Part shown: positions 1-10,260 of the stretch, in pieces | How positions within the stretch are numbered: position 1 is the first letter of the stretch | How the letters are laid out: the number at the start of each line of letters is the position of its first letter | Made by a program: the position numbers and the translations under genes | The notes under the pieces: model-generated | Told to the model about the DNA's origin: nothing | The model's database searches: none | Seen by the model: the letters and a program-made list of their open reading frames with translations, nothing else | Origin: Phyllostachys edulis | Lineage: Eukaryota > Streptophyta > Magnoliopsida > Poales > Poaceae | Reading direction: 5' to 3' | Length of the DNA stretch: 64,000 nt | Assembly (NCBI GenBank): GCA_036346405.1 | Contig: CM070562.1 | Location: forward strand, 112,988,939 to 113,052,938

Positions 1-881
1 AACAAGATCCAAAGGCAAGGAGAGGACAAGGAAGGTCATGGGCGCTAGATCTCCATCTAACGGCTACGACCTCACGCGGGTGGTAGGTCTGATGCGCGCG
101 ATGAAAAAGGGAGGTCGTGGCCATGGATTTTAATCCAACAGCACACAACACATGATGGGGGAGGTCTGGTGCGTTTGAAAACAAGGGGAGGTCCTTGGCT
201 GTTGGATTTGATCCAACGGCTATGACCTCGACGAGGTGGGAGGACCTCGCTGCGATGGTTGTGGAGGAGGTCGTGGCGGTTGGATTTGAATCCAACGGCT
301 ACGACCTCAAGTGGGTGAAAAGGGAGGTCTGCTGAGCCAGAGGAGTGGGTTGGGTTCAACCCAAACTGGAAAATAGCTCAGCCCAAAGAACAGAGACAAG
401 CCAAATGAGTTTAAATTAACAGTTGAGACTTTAGGGATTTATTTGAGATAGCAAAACAACTCCAAAATTTACGAAATTTTAACTGGAGCTTGCTGACATT
501 AGGATTAACCTTACATAAAATTTTCAGAGGTTTTTATGCAATGCATTTTTCTCAGGAAATTCATCAAGGCTGACCAAGGGTTTGATTTACCTCCAAAAAT
601 TTATCAAACAAGTTTTACAACTTATGATATTTTTCAGAGGGGTCCCACAACATCTCTAGGACCAAGGAAAAATATTTCCAAAGGGTTAGGCACAAGATTT
701 GAGACAAGTTGAATAAGGGTTGGACTTTAGTCCACAGAAGGTTTAGGTTTTTGAACTCCGCAACTTTTGATAAGAATTTTAGGGGAGTTCAAGAGTTTCA
801 AGATGTGAGAAAAAGTTTTAATTTCTACATATTTTCTTACATTTGAAACACACACCTGTTTATATATTTGGGGATGTTACA
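1..881 (-). mobile_element. Family X LTR fragment (5' end of LTR, minus strand)
   Basis: This is a reverse-oriented copy of the start of the very long LTR seen complete at 42,494-47,746. Its right edge reads GGGATGTTACA (871-881), the complement of the family start TGTAACATCCC. The order of landmarks moving left (the block around 520-700 with TTTTCAGAGG and GGGGTCCCACA, then the AGGTC palindromes at 60-345) mirrors the plus-strand copies. The rest lies left of the window. To the right the sequence changes at once to LTR A, so this copy appears inserted in A. No coding sequence. The open frames here run through palindromes and are not genes. Confidence 0.8.
55..345. repeat. Array of short imperfect palindromes (GAGGTCGTGGC...GGATTT...ATCCAAC...GACCTC type)
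   Basis: Several units have a left arm like GAGGTCGTGGCCATGGAT, a 2-6 base spacer and a right arm like ATCCAACGGCTACGACCTC. The arms are near-complementary, so each unit could form a hairpin of roughly 16-18 pairs. The same unit type is arrayed at 43,029-43,830, 48,836-49,770 and 59,250-60,170. Confidence 0.7.
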
Positions 882-990
882 CATATCTAATAATTTAAAC
901 AGGAATTTAAAATAGTTGAATAAAATAAAGCATGCAATAATAATTTAAAAATTGAATTTAAATAAGTTTAAAATATTGGGATCAACATGA

Positions 991-1070
991 TCAATGGTAT
1001 AACTTGCCTTGTTCGAAGTCTTGGTACCCTAAATTCTCTGAAGGATCAAGCTCTCCGGAATCATCGAAGT
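991..1070 (-). other. Candidate LTR-embedded exon (short acidic frame with Gln-Gly-Lys)
   Basis: On the minus strand a TATTTTCGCGTATAG acceptor-like sequence is followed by two bases and then 25 sense codons and a TGA. The frame begins Phe-Asp-Asp, is rich in Asp/Glu, and contains Glu-Gln-Gly-Lys near its end. The same phase (two bases, then codons) and the QGK motif recur in LTRs B, C and X, and with a one-base slip in D. No ATG is seen in the putative upstream exon, so translation is uncertain. The alternative is a conserved RNA element. Confidence 0.45.
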
Positions 1071-1702
1071 CTATACGCGAAAATACGACAAATTCAAATA
1101 AAACTCAAATAAATTCAAAATGATAATTAAAATAACTTCAAATCAAATAATTTTAGTTTAGTTAGCTAGATCTTGAATTTAAACAAATTTAGAAATTTGA
1201 ATCACTTAAATCGGAGTTCGTATGAAGAAATACGAGCTCCTGGAAGTTTAAATCCTAAAGAAATCCTAAATTCTGATTTTATAGAATTTCTCGAATTATT
1301 TTTCTAAAGAAAAATCGAATTATTGTGCAAGGTGACGTCCACGGCAGGGAAATCGTAATTTCAGCTGAAATATTTTCTTAAAGAAAACATTTGAGTCACT
1401 AATATGTGGGCCCAGTAGTCAATGGTCTGAGTCCATGACCGGTCGAAGGACCACGATAGGCTCGGTGTACAGAACAGTGTGAAGGGGGTGAGTGCGCTAG
1501 CTCAGCGGCTGATGTGGCACCACGTAGGCAGCCACATAGGCTTGAGCGCCGATGTGGCGCTGACATGGCTTTGACGTGGCCTCGCCACGCAAGCCCGTGA
1601 GTGGCAGAGCTCTGGTGAAGGCCTCACCGGCGCTACGCGCCACGGCGAGATGAGTGAGTGGGTGCAACAGAGAGAGAAGACAATGCTGGTCGTGAGGCTC
1701 AC
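1071..1702 (-). other. Candidate intron inside LTR A
   Basis: The minus-strand donor CATCTTCG|GTGAGCC (exon edge 1,703) and acceptor GCGTATAG (AG at 1,071-1,072) enclose 632 bases, with the half nearest the acceptor AT-rich. The exon side upstream of the donor is GC-rich and lies downstream of the TATA box, as expected for a transcribed leader. This is inferred from signals only. Confidence 0.35.
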
Positions 1703-2010
1703 CGAAGATGCAGAGGGGCGAGGCGTTTTGGTCGACAGCGGTGAACTTTTGCAGCGGTGGTGTTAGGTCGTCGATGAAGAAGGGGCTCTAGGGCTCCTCG
1801 GAACAAGTGAATGCGCGCACAAGCTTCGCGGTGATGTGGCGGTGTCGTAGAGGTCGACGACGGGGCTAGAGAGGACTTGACGGCGGCGGAATCGGTGGTT
1901 GGAGTTCCTTTGGTCGCCGGTGGCGAAGCTTGAAATTAGAGCACTAGAGAGAGGAAGGATGGCGATCAGTGATGGTGTTAAGGTGTGTGGAGAGAGGTCG
2001 TCCCGGTGCT

Positions 2011-2021
2011 CCCTTATATAG
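2011..2021 (-). promoter_or_regulatory. LTR A TATA box
   Basis: The minus strand reads CTATATAAGGG, followed by GC-rich leader-like sequence. Its position relative to the LTR start and the candidate donor fits an LTR promoter. Confidence 0.55.
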
Positions 2022-2855
2022 GGCTCAGGCAAGGCTGAAACGACAGAGACGTGCACGGCTATTTCTTGCCGGTGCGGCGGTGAGATAAAGAGGGGTTAAG
2101 GAGGTCTAATGAAGAAAAACGGGCGCCATGAGTGAGCCAGAGAACGTGGGTCTTAAACACATCAAATGCGCGTGAAAAGGGGGAGTAACGGGCGGAGTTA
2201 CGAGCTTCGACGAGGTCGGTAATGGCGGCGGCGCGAGGAGGAAGAAAGGGGAGGTGGGAGACGACACTGTAGACAGCGGTCCCACATGTCGTCGAAAGAA
2301 AGTGAATAGGAAAGTAACAGGTGGTGTTTTAGCCGTTTGATCTGGATCCGACAGTCTAAATTGACTGAGACGTTCGAACATCCGAACGATTTACTCAGAT
2401 CTGACCGTTCGTTTTTGATCCAACGGTTGGAAAGGGTTGGAGATGAAATGCGCAGGCGAGCGGGCCGACTGGGCCACGTGCGCGTGGAGAACAGGAGTGA
2501 GCCGGAAGAGATTCGGCCCAAACACTGTGCGGAGATTTTAAATGGTTTAACAATTTAAATAATCCTGATAATTAAAAAGGGCTTTATAAAATAGCAAGTA
2601 AAATCCAAAAATTATGAGAAAATTCATAGAAATTCTCTAAGACATTTTGGATTTAAATAAATTATTTCCAACTTAAACTTGGTAATGGTTTTTGCAAATA
2701 AATTTGTTTTGGCTTTAAAATAATTAAAGGAAAGCTTTTAAAATTTCAGAGAATCCGCAAAAATAATTAAGTTTTTAATTTTTAACTGAAACTTGAAATT
2801 TGGGCTATTACAGGTTAGGCGTTGAATAACTATTCTACGCTTGGTTACATAATAT

Positions 2856-2879
2856 TGTGTGTGTGTGTGTGTGTGTGTG
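2856..2879. repeat. (GT)n microsatellite
   Basis: Twelve uninterrupted TG units lie in non-LTR flank between LTR A and LTR B. Confidence 0.9.
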
Positions 2880-2983
2880 AAGCCTTTTGCCGTACTCTTG
2901 GGACTACATACCTCTACTTATAATATCCCACTTAAATGTATATATTATGCGTCTTTATCACTTTTAGTATACTTTAATACCAG

Positions 2984-3145
2984 TTATAAGATACTCTAAG
3001 CGACTTGATTGAAAAAAATCATTGGAGCCTTTATTTTTGCTATATACCCGTTTTCATATATAAAAGAAGTATATACACAAATTTTGTTGTAAAAAGTGGG
3101 ATTTAATGAAATTTTTTATGGAACTCACTTTGGGGTATCTTATAA
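2984..3145. mobile_element. Small foldback element, MITE-like
   Basis: The left arm TTATAAGATACTCTAAGCGA and the right arm TTTGGGGTATCTTATAA are inverted copies about 160 bases apart, with AT-rich sequence between. Size, AT content and terminal inversion fit a MITE. The target duplication is not clear, so the superfamily is left open. Confidence 0.45.
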
Positions 3146-3824
3146 TCATTATTGGAGTATGCTCAAATTCATAAGACTTAGACTTTCCCAACCTTATAAA
3201 ACTAATCCTGGGCCTCCAAGAACTGAAATTCAATTTAATTCAAGTTAAGTAAGAGGACCTGGTTGAGCTAGAGCTACAGATACCATGCATACCACTCCTC
3301 TGCGTGTGCTACATGGTGACCGGTTCTCAGCAGCACAAATCCACACTTAAATGAATCAAAAAAGATTTCTAAACCGCAGATATGTGTTTCGTGTTAGCTC
3401 CCAAGATCAGTGACTAACACGCACATATCCTTATCAGCGTCATACAAAGACATAAAATAAGACATACAACATTATAACAAGGTGGCATACAACATAGGAC
3501 TTATGCCCATAACTTCTACATAAGTGGCCGACCGACCAAATTCAAAAGAATAGCAACAAGTACGCAACGGAAACAACATAAACTAAACCAAAAGCCCAGC
3601 TAGGTGTACCCATCCCCATAGGCAAAGTGGACAATCCGGTTAAGTACAAAATGTATTCGCAAGTCTTACACAAAATAAAAATTTATACATGCTAGTGGCT
3701 GACCAAAGGAGAGGCCTTAGTGGCTTTGTTTTGCATAAAATGCACAAGTTGACATCCCTACACATACTAGTTTGCCATTGCCATTTAGTAAACAAATTTT
3801 TAGAAAAAGGAATATGGATGAGAA

Positions 3825-3826
<2 letters not shown>

Positions 3827-3912
<86 letters not shown>

Positions 3913-3924
3913 TATATATATATA
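3827..3924. repeat. (TA)n microsatellite, left flank of the FAR1/MULE-like insert
   Basis: About 98 bases of nearly pure TA dinucleotides, broken once by TAG. Frames of alternating Tyr-Ile across it are artefacts. Confidence 0.95.
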
Positions 3925-6900
3925 GGAAAATGGCTCTGCTCTCTATCCACCATAGATCTAACGCTACCGGGGTATGGGAAGACAAACCCGTTTTGCGTTT
4001 TTCTTATCCCTTCATTCCTCCGATTTGCCCACCTGCGCCTCTGCGCCCCCGACCTCCACCTCCGAGGCTCCAACACGGCGATGCTTTCAAGCAGCTGCCT
4101 CCCCACTCGAGCACCTCCATCCCGGCCTCCGTGGCGCCCCCACCTGCGTGCCCACCACCTGGCGCAGCTCACAAATCCTCACGCTACTCGTCAGACTCAC
4201 CCACCTCCGGCATCGGGCCTCCTCGTCGCGATGGCTCCGACCTCGGGGTCCCCTCAGCCCCCTTCACCTCCGGCCCGAAGCCCCCCTTCGGCACCCCAAC
4301 ACCTCACCGTGCCGGCTTCATCCTCAGGGTCCCCTCGGCCCCCTTCGCTTCCAGCCCGATTGAATATCATGCATCTTGGCTGATGGGTCTTCGACGACGG
4401 CATCGACGCCACATCAGTGGCTGCCATTTCAGAGCATCTTGTCTCTTTGATTGGTTCTTTGGGGACAGTAACAACACGGCGACCACACAAGGCTTCTCGG
4501 ACGCTGGCTGATTGGCAACACCAGGTCAAAAATCCTTTCCTTTTTTATGATTTGAAATTCAATCCCATAGTTTCAATTGGTTCGTCAGTTCTCAAATTTA
4601 TTTCAGTTATATATTCTTGGCAATGTTGAATGGATCTGGACCAAGATGTCACGATTGGACGGATGGTGTTCCGAGTGATTTGGATGGAGCTTATCATCCC
4701 ATTGAAAGGTTAGACATGAAAAATGTGTTCTTGAGTTCTTGAATACATCTGTGTTGTGTAGCTTATCCATTCTGGTACTGAGGCCTTCTTACTCAGTATC
4801 AGAGGAAACTCCTTGGTTAAGTTCTTGAAGCTTTAGGCGTTAGTGGTATTCAGTATTCAGTATTACAGTTTCCACATGGAGAAACTCCTGGGTTTTACAG
4901 TTTAAATTTAATCATCAGTGCTGAAATTGAATACCACGGACGGCGCCTTAGGCAATATCCATTCAATATTGATACTGAGTTCTCGTCAATATGGTATACT
5001 GAATACATCAATACATGCATGTTTTAAAAGTAAATGCTTGTGTTTTGCTGTATCAGTGCTGTGTTAGGAGAGTTAAATGAAAATATTGAAATTCCATCGG
5101 AGTACACTCATCCTGAAGTTATGATGCCAACACAGGGACAGTCATTCAAGACAGATAGGGATGCCTACAACTTTTACAACCTGTATGCTATGAGAACGGG
5201 TTTTGGAATCCGTCTAAACAAATTCTGAAACAACACGAATGGGCATAAAACGATGTAGGAATTCTGCTGCTCGCACCAGGTAATTTGTTGACCTTTGTGG
5301 GGGTACTATCACATATAATTGGTTGTCATTAAGTGTAGTTGTTAATTTGATTTTGTGTTATACTGCTTTGATATGTAGGGGAATTATCCGAAGACGAAGA
5401 ATGTGTTATGCGATATTAGTAGTAGACACCTTTGTGCTATGGTCATACCCTTAATTATGTTCTACTTATGTCTGCTCATATATACTCCTTACTAGTAAGT
5501 ATATACTCTTCGTGAAGAATAATACTACTAATTGTATTGAAGCATACTACTTTTTATGTTCTCCCGAAACAGATACTTCTTTGAGAAACATATATACTAC
5601 TAATTTGGTTGACGCATACTACCGGATACTTCTTAAACTAGTAGTATCGTTAGCACTTGATATCAAACATACTTCTTCTCTGTTCAGAACATACTTCTTT
5701 TCTCTGTTGAGAACATACTTCTTTTGCATAGCCAAGATACTCTACTTCGATCACCACACAATCTTTTCCAAAGGAAGATCAGTGATAACTTAGTATAGCA
5801 TGTACCTTTTTGGTTCACCCATGTTATTCTTAGATATGATGTTATTGTGGTCCACCGATTGTTCATAACCCAATTAGTAAAAACTAATTTGGGTATATGA
5901 TGCCAAATTTGTTATATTCCTTCTTGTAACTGAGATGCATGTTGTGTTCTTGGTTAATTTGACGTCCACTGAGTAATGGTAATCAGATTTTGCAATACAA
6001 ATTTAAGTATATGATGTCTAATTATCAAACGGTGCACTCTGTAAGTAGTATACCCCTTTCATGGTTTGAACTATAAAATAATCACATTAAGAATTGGCTT
6101 CTTGAGTTTTCGTGATATCGTTATCCTGATAACTAAAGGGAAATCCTTGTTTAGCAAATGTGATTTTGCTTGTAGTTTTGGTCCAAGAGAAGTAGTATAT
6201 ACAGTTGTAGAATCGGGTGTATTGTTCACAAAAATAGACTACTAATTTTCTAATATACGCTAGAGATGCACATTAAAGGTTTTCTTAGAGTAGAGTTACC
6301 GTTGATACAAGCATCAATCTAATAGTTCATAAAGTTTATGGAGTGCTACTTTAATTTCCTAATGGATATTAGTCTTTTGGAAAAGATATGTTCAAGGATT
6401 GTATAACGATAAAGAGCATGGATGTCGTTGATGTCCATTTAGAATTCGCACTAATGCATCGCCTAATTCGTAATGGTTTTCACAAATCAAATTCTCCCCA
6501 ATTTCTTACTAACCCATATATTGGAAAAGGGTATTTGGAATTTAAAAGAAAATGGTACATTGATCAAGAATTAACTCATCATATATAGGATTAAAGTGCA
6601 CTTTTTGTTCTCTCGCATGATCGCAAAGGAAGATCTTAGTCACTTTTTTCTTGCAACAATGCATTTTTCGATTAGCAATATTTGTTGTTTCTTAAATATT
6701 TGATTTACCAATTGGAGCAAAGATAATACTTTTTTTTTTGGGTCGATACACTACATCATTAATCTCAAGTTGCTTGCGCCCACATCGAGTAGAAAAGACA
6801 AAGAAGAAGTGCACCTTAAGGAATGGACTCTCTACAACCCTGCATTGCTCTTTGCTATGGCAAAGATCCTTCTCATAAGTCTTGTGTCTTTTTTGCCCGA

Positions 6901-7450
6901 AGGCATGGTTGTTTGTACAAGTGGATTTTCTTCCACCTTCTTGAATGATTGTAGTACTGCTTGTGTACCATTTTGTGATCAAGTGGTGCCCCTATATACC
7001 CCTTTTCAAATGTTATATTGAATTATGTGTTACTGATGTAACAATCGGCAATAGATAGATACTTCATTTGTTTAAGTATGGTGATATTCCTTCAATGCTG
7101 ATGGAGTACCACATACTGATTTTGATAAGATACCCTTTTTTAAAAGATGAATAAGATACCTATATACTCCTTTTTATTTAGGCATGTACTTCTCGTTCTC
7201 GGTCTATGATTATCTAACGAAAGATGACAGTACCTTTACAATATATACTTCTTGATCCTTTCGAATGCCTGGAAATTTTCAAAATCACTTCACTCGACCA
7301 AGCGCATGCATCAGGATCCTAATATCTGGGAAGTGGTTTCCGCATGCAGCATAATAAATAGTTCATTAATTACAATAGTTGGCAACTAACAGAGGTATCC
7401 GCTACATCCATACCCAAGTATGTACTCCTGGGAGTATGAAACAAGCATCC
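3925..7450. mobile_element. Degenerate DNA-transposon remnant with FAR1-like domain, inserted in (TA)n
   Basis: This 3.5-kb segment is bounded on both sides by (TA)n tracts, and the flanking pieces belong to the same LTR B. Both edges read TATAGGA inward (complement on the right), a weak terminal inversion. At 3,974-4,400 there is a GC-rich, proline-coding-like stretch with local direct repeats (GGGGTCCCCTC units). At 5,067-5,440 lie two exon-like blocks of a FAR1 DNA-binding domain. The remaining 5,500-7,450 is AT-rich with no recognisable protein. A Mutator-like (FAR1/Jittery-type MULE) origin is inferred from the domain. A 9-bp target duplication cannot be scored inside the TA repeat. Confidence 0.45.
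5067..5440 (+). pseudogene. FAR1-type DNA-binding domain, broken
   Basis: The translation shows the family pattern GQSFKTDRDAYNFYNLYAMR followed by a Gly-Phe-Gly-Ile-Arg motif, typical of the N-terminal FAR1 zinc-binding domain found in FHY3/FAR1 proteins and in some Mutator-like transposases. In-frame stops occur just after this motif. The first block ends at a good donor (ACCAG|GTAATT at 5,279/5,280), and the next block begins after TATGTAG at 5,379 with a short Arg-rich stretch. The MULE transposase core and SWIM domain are not seen downstream. Whether it was once a host FHY3/FAR1 gene or a MULE transposase cannot be told from this fragment; the repeat context favours the latter. Confidence 0.6.

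Positions 7451-7492
<42 letters not shown>
7451..7492. repeat. (TA)n microsatellite, right flank of the insert
   Basis: About 42 bases of TA dinucleotides with one TG. LTR B sequence resumes immediately after it. Confidence 0.9.
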
Positions 7493-8523
7493 CCAAAGTG
7501 ACAGCCCACTTTGATAAACTAAATCGCATGATTCACCCATCTTGCCGCTACCAAGTAGTAATCCACATCAATTTTTAATTAGAGTCTAACGTTGACGTCT
7601 CTCAAACCAAGTGGTCATCCGTAACCGTGGACACGGCTATTCGAATAGATTCATCCCTGCAGGGGAGTACAACTTTACCCACACGACTCGACCAGCCCGT
7701 AAGCCTCCGGAAAAGGACACACTTCCTAAGGTATGCCGCCTGGGTAGATCGAGATTTAGTATTTTTCAGCAAGACGATCCTATTGAGTTGAACCACCAAT
7801 GAGATTGATTCCCACTTAGTACAAATTACTTATAGAAAATTCTAAGAGGGGTCCCAAGTTGTATTGGAGATGTTAGTGTAATGTAGGTTAGTATGTGGGC
7901 AACCCCCAACATAAGAATGGTGCTCACCCGCACATTATAATATCACACTAAATTCCTATGAGCATATGATCACACACATAATGCCCTCACACCACCCATG
8001 GTCCAACCCAACAAGAATTTCCCCGTACTTGACTAAGCCAGCCCCATTCCAGCATGTGGAAGTACGAGTTTTACTTGGAATGACAGCCCAAGGCTCGGTC
8101 CTTAACGATCCGGACAAGTCTACCACATACCCAAATCTCATGCATAAAGGCACCCCTAGCCACTTGTACAAATCAAAATCAGTTTTAAATAGACAAATTT
8201 TAAACTCAACAACTAGATTTGAAGATTTGGACAAAAGCATAAAAGTAAAGTGTGAGGTGTTTCCCACGATCAACGGGCTAACCCCATCAACCGAACTACC
8301 GTATCTACTGACTTGCAAGGCTAAGCATAAATATACATAGTAGATAAACCATCACAAGACATCTATCTTAAGCTCAATTGCATAATTAGTGTGAATATAT
8401 CAAGGATAACCTTCAAGAATTAGGACATAGCCAACAAAACTCACAAAATATCGATACATCAAAATAGCATGCATGCAAGTATAGTTGCACTAAAAATAAC
8501 TTAGAGTAACCAAAAATCTGGGA

Positions 8524-8612
8524 TCAATATGATGCAAGAGGATGCTTTCCTTGCTGGTAGTCCACTTTCTCACTCTCGGGCAAGTATTTGCTCACTTCCG
8601 GCAAACCGGAAT
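8524..8612 (-). other. Candidate LTR-embedded exon in LTR B
   Basis: On the minus strand a strong acceptor (GTTTTTCTCTCTAG, AG at 8,613-8,614) precedes two bases, 28 codons and TGA. The frame is acidic and contains Tyr-Gln-Gln-Gly-Lys. Length 89 bases, equal to the LTR D copy after allowing for its one-base slip. See LTRs A, C, D and X for matching blocks. Confidence 0.5.
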
Positions 8613-9441
8613 CTAGAGAGAAAAACGATACCGAATAAACATCGAGAAAAGCTGAAAAATTCAAAATTCTCAAAAATGCATAAAAATTACACAGTAGTGA
8701 TATTATGATTTTATATGAATTTAGGTGAAATAATTAGTTCAATCAGAGTAAGAATTAGTTTAATCAGAGTTCGTATGAGAAAGTTATAGCCTTACGAAAA
8801 TCGGCCGGGAAGAAAATCCTGAAAAATCAGGTTTCTGTAGCTTTCGAACAAAATTAAATATTTTCGCAAAAATTTCTAGAATAGTGGTGGAGACAAAAAC
8901 TACATGGTCTACTAGAGAATAAAATTTTATGAACAACCAAATTGGATTAATCTTATTTGGATTTCAAATGAAATTTCTATGAATCTTCAAAGTTAAATGA
9001 CTTTTCAGTGTAAAAATAATTATTTTCTGAATTTTCTATCGCATTAAAGACTTTTTATACGTAGGCTGACCTAGCCTCTGTCAATGACTGGTGGGGCCTA
9101 CGTATTTTCTTTTCTTTTTCCTTTATTTCCTAAAGGAAAACATATACTGACAATTCTAATTCTTCTCATAATCATTTACTTAACTGATTCTCTGGTGTTG
9201 AATCCAGTCACATGCATAACACTCTCCAATCATATGCTCATATCTTGATCTAAATCCTGTACTAACCTCCACCAAGGCATAATCAAGGTAGTCAATCCAA
9301 CAAATAATGTCTGGACTCATAAACTTCTATCTACACAATCCATCTGGTAGTTGTACGAAATCCACCAAGTTATGGGCATATGACCATGACTAAATCCATT
9401 AATTGTTCTTTACCAGACTATTTAAGCTAATACTAACTATC

Positions 9442-9446
9442 TAACT
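9442..9446. repeat. Target-site duplication of element F, left copy (TAACT)
   Basis: TAACT directly precedes the TGACGAGG LTR start and is repeated exactly at 22,531-22,535. Confidence 0.9.
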
Positions 9447-9563
9447 TGACGAGGATATAATAATCCTCATTTTATCTTTTATCTATAATTCTTATTATAT
9501 GTAAATATAACGTCATATGGTCCCTAAGTATACCCCTTAATGTTATAAGGGGGGAGCCTACTG

Positions 9564-9680
9564 GGTGGTCGTGAGTTCTTCTACGACCACCCCCATAGTC
9601 GTAAGTTATGCTACGACTATCCCATAGTCGTAAGTCTTGCTACGACTACCTTATGGTCGTAAGTTCTTCTACCACTGTGT
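9564..9680 (+). repeat. Array of mini-hairpins with GTCGT / ACGAC stems
   Basis: Unit 1 stem GGTGGTCGT (9,564-9,572) pairs with ACGACCACC (9,583-9,591). Unit 2 ATAGTCGT (9,595-9,602) pairs with ACGACTAT (9,613-9,620). Unit 3 TAGTCGT (9,625-9,631) pairs with ACGACTA (9,642-9,648). A fourth unit is degraded. Loops are about 10 bases with the pattern AAGT(C/T)(T/A)TGCT. The same units recur in the 3' LTR (21,910-22,010) and in the internal 3' region (18,420-18,545, 20,220-20,310, 21,590-21,640). Confidence 0.8.
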
Positions 9681-9923
9681 CACCACGACCACCTTAGGAT
9701 CAATAAAACCTACAAAGTAGTGGATCCAATTGATTAAGGATTCAAATACCATCATATATCCATTACTCTGCAAGTAATAGCACGTAATGCTCCATTATCT
9801 CTCGATATATAGTCATTAGGCGACGGGGAGGAGTTAATCGCGGTGATTACCGCCAACATGCGCCCGTTACAGGATGTGATGAGGCGCCGCTTCACCTGGA
9901 GAAACTGCCACTCCTTCACGTAC

Positions 9924-9930
9924 TATATAA
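9924..9930 (+). promoter_or_regulatory. Element F LTR TATA box
   Basis: TATATAA in the context CGTACTATATAAAGGCGG, conserved in the 3' LTR. It sits about 265 bases before the LTR end, leaving room for R and U5. Confidence 0.7.
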
Positions 9931-10190
9931 AGGCGGCAATCAGAGAAGGAAAGGGCGATCGAATGGGGCTATCAGGAAGACAAGCACTATCATCTGTAAT
10001 AGTCTTAGTTTTTCTCCTGATTGTTCAGAATACACTCAATACCATACACACAGGAGTAGGGTTGTTATTCTCTCCGGAGAAGGCCTGAACTTGTATAAAA
10101 ATCCCCGTGTCAATCTCTCTCGTGATTCCATTCTAGGAGACCCCTCGAATCAAACAATCTTTACGTAAGATCGGTTCTAAAACACTGACG

Positions 10191-10208
10191 GTTGGCGCCA
10201 CCGTGGGG
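10191..10208 (+). other. Element F primer binding site
   Basis: GTTGGCGCCACCGTGGGG abuts the 5' LTR. TGGCGCC-type sites directly after the LTR are usual in plant Tat-type Gypsy elements. The tRNA was not matched. Confidence 0.75.
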
Positions 10209-10260
10209 ATCTTCCGTAATCTCTTGTCAATATACTCTTTTTTCCCAATCGCATGCACTC

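Larger units (their letters stand above)
882..2812 (-). mobile_element. LTR A, truncated (5' two thirds of a Tekay/Del-like Gypsy LTR, minus strand)
   Basis: The right edge GGGCTATTACA (2,802-2,812) is the complement of a TGTAATAGCCC LTR start. Reading on the minus strand: AT-rich U3, a TATA motif at 2,011-2,021, a GC-rich leader without an obvious gene, a donor-like CTTCG|GTGAGC at 1,703/1,702, an AT-rich stretch, and an acceptor-like site at 1,071-1,072 followed by a short frame. The landmark GGGATCAACATGATC with GCCTTG (969-1,010) is shared with LTRs B, C and D. The distal part is missing because the X fragment interrupts it. No PPT-like or PBS-like sequence follows 2,812, so solo LTR status is possible but unproven. 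Confidence 0.65.
9447..10190 (+). mobile_element. Element F 5' LTR (744 bp)
   Basis: Starts TGACGAGGATATAATAATCC and ends at ACACTGACG; the 3' LTR ends ACACCGACA, so the last base here has changed. It holds a palindrome array at 9,564-9,680, a TATA box at 9,924, and a leader with a pyrimidine-rich stretch up to the PBS. Confidence 0.9.

Noticed and set aside
3689..4172. Open frames on both strands of alternating Tyr and Ile
   Set aside because: They are translations of the (TA)n tract extended into flanking DNA; no protein family match is visible.
3974..4511. Proline-rich frames as a captured host gene (Pack-MULE-like)
   Set aside because: Three overlapping frames are open because of GC-rich repeats; without a parent gene to compare, capture cannot be supported, so it is only mentioned in the insert entry.
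6692..7021. Overlapping frames on both strands in the FAR1-like insert
   Set aside because: Neither translation shows a known domain, and codon use follows local composition; too weak to call.
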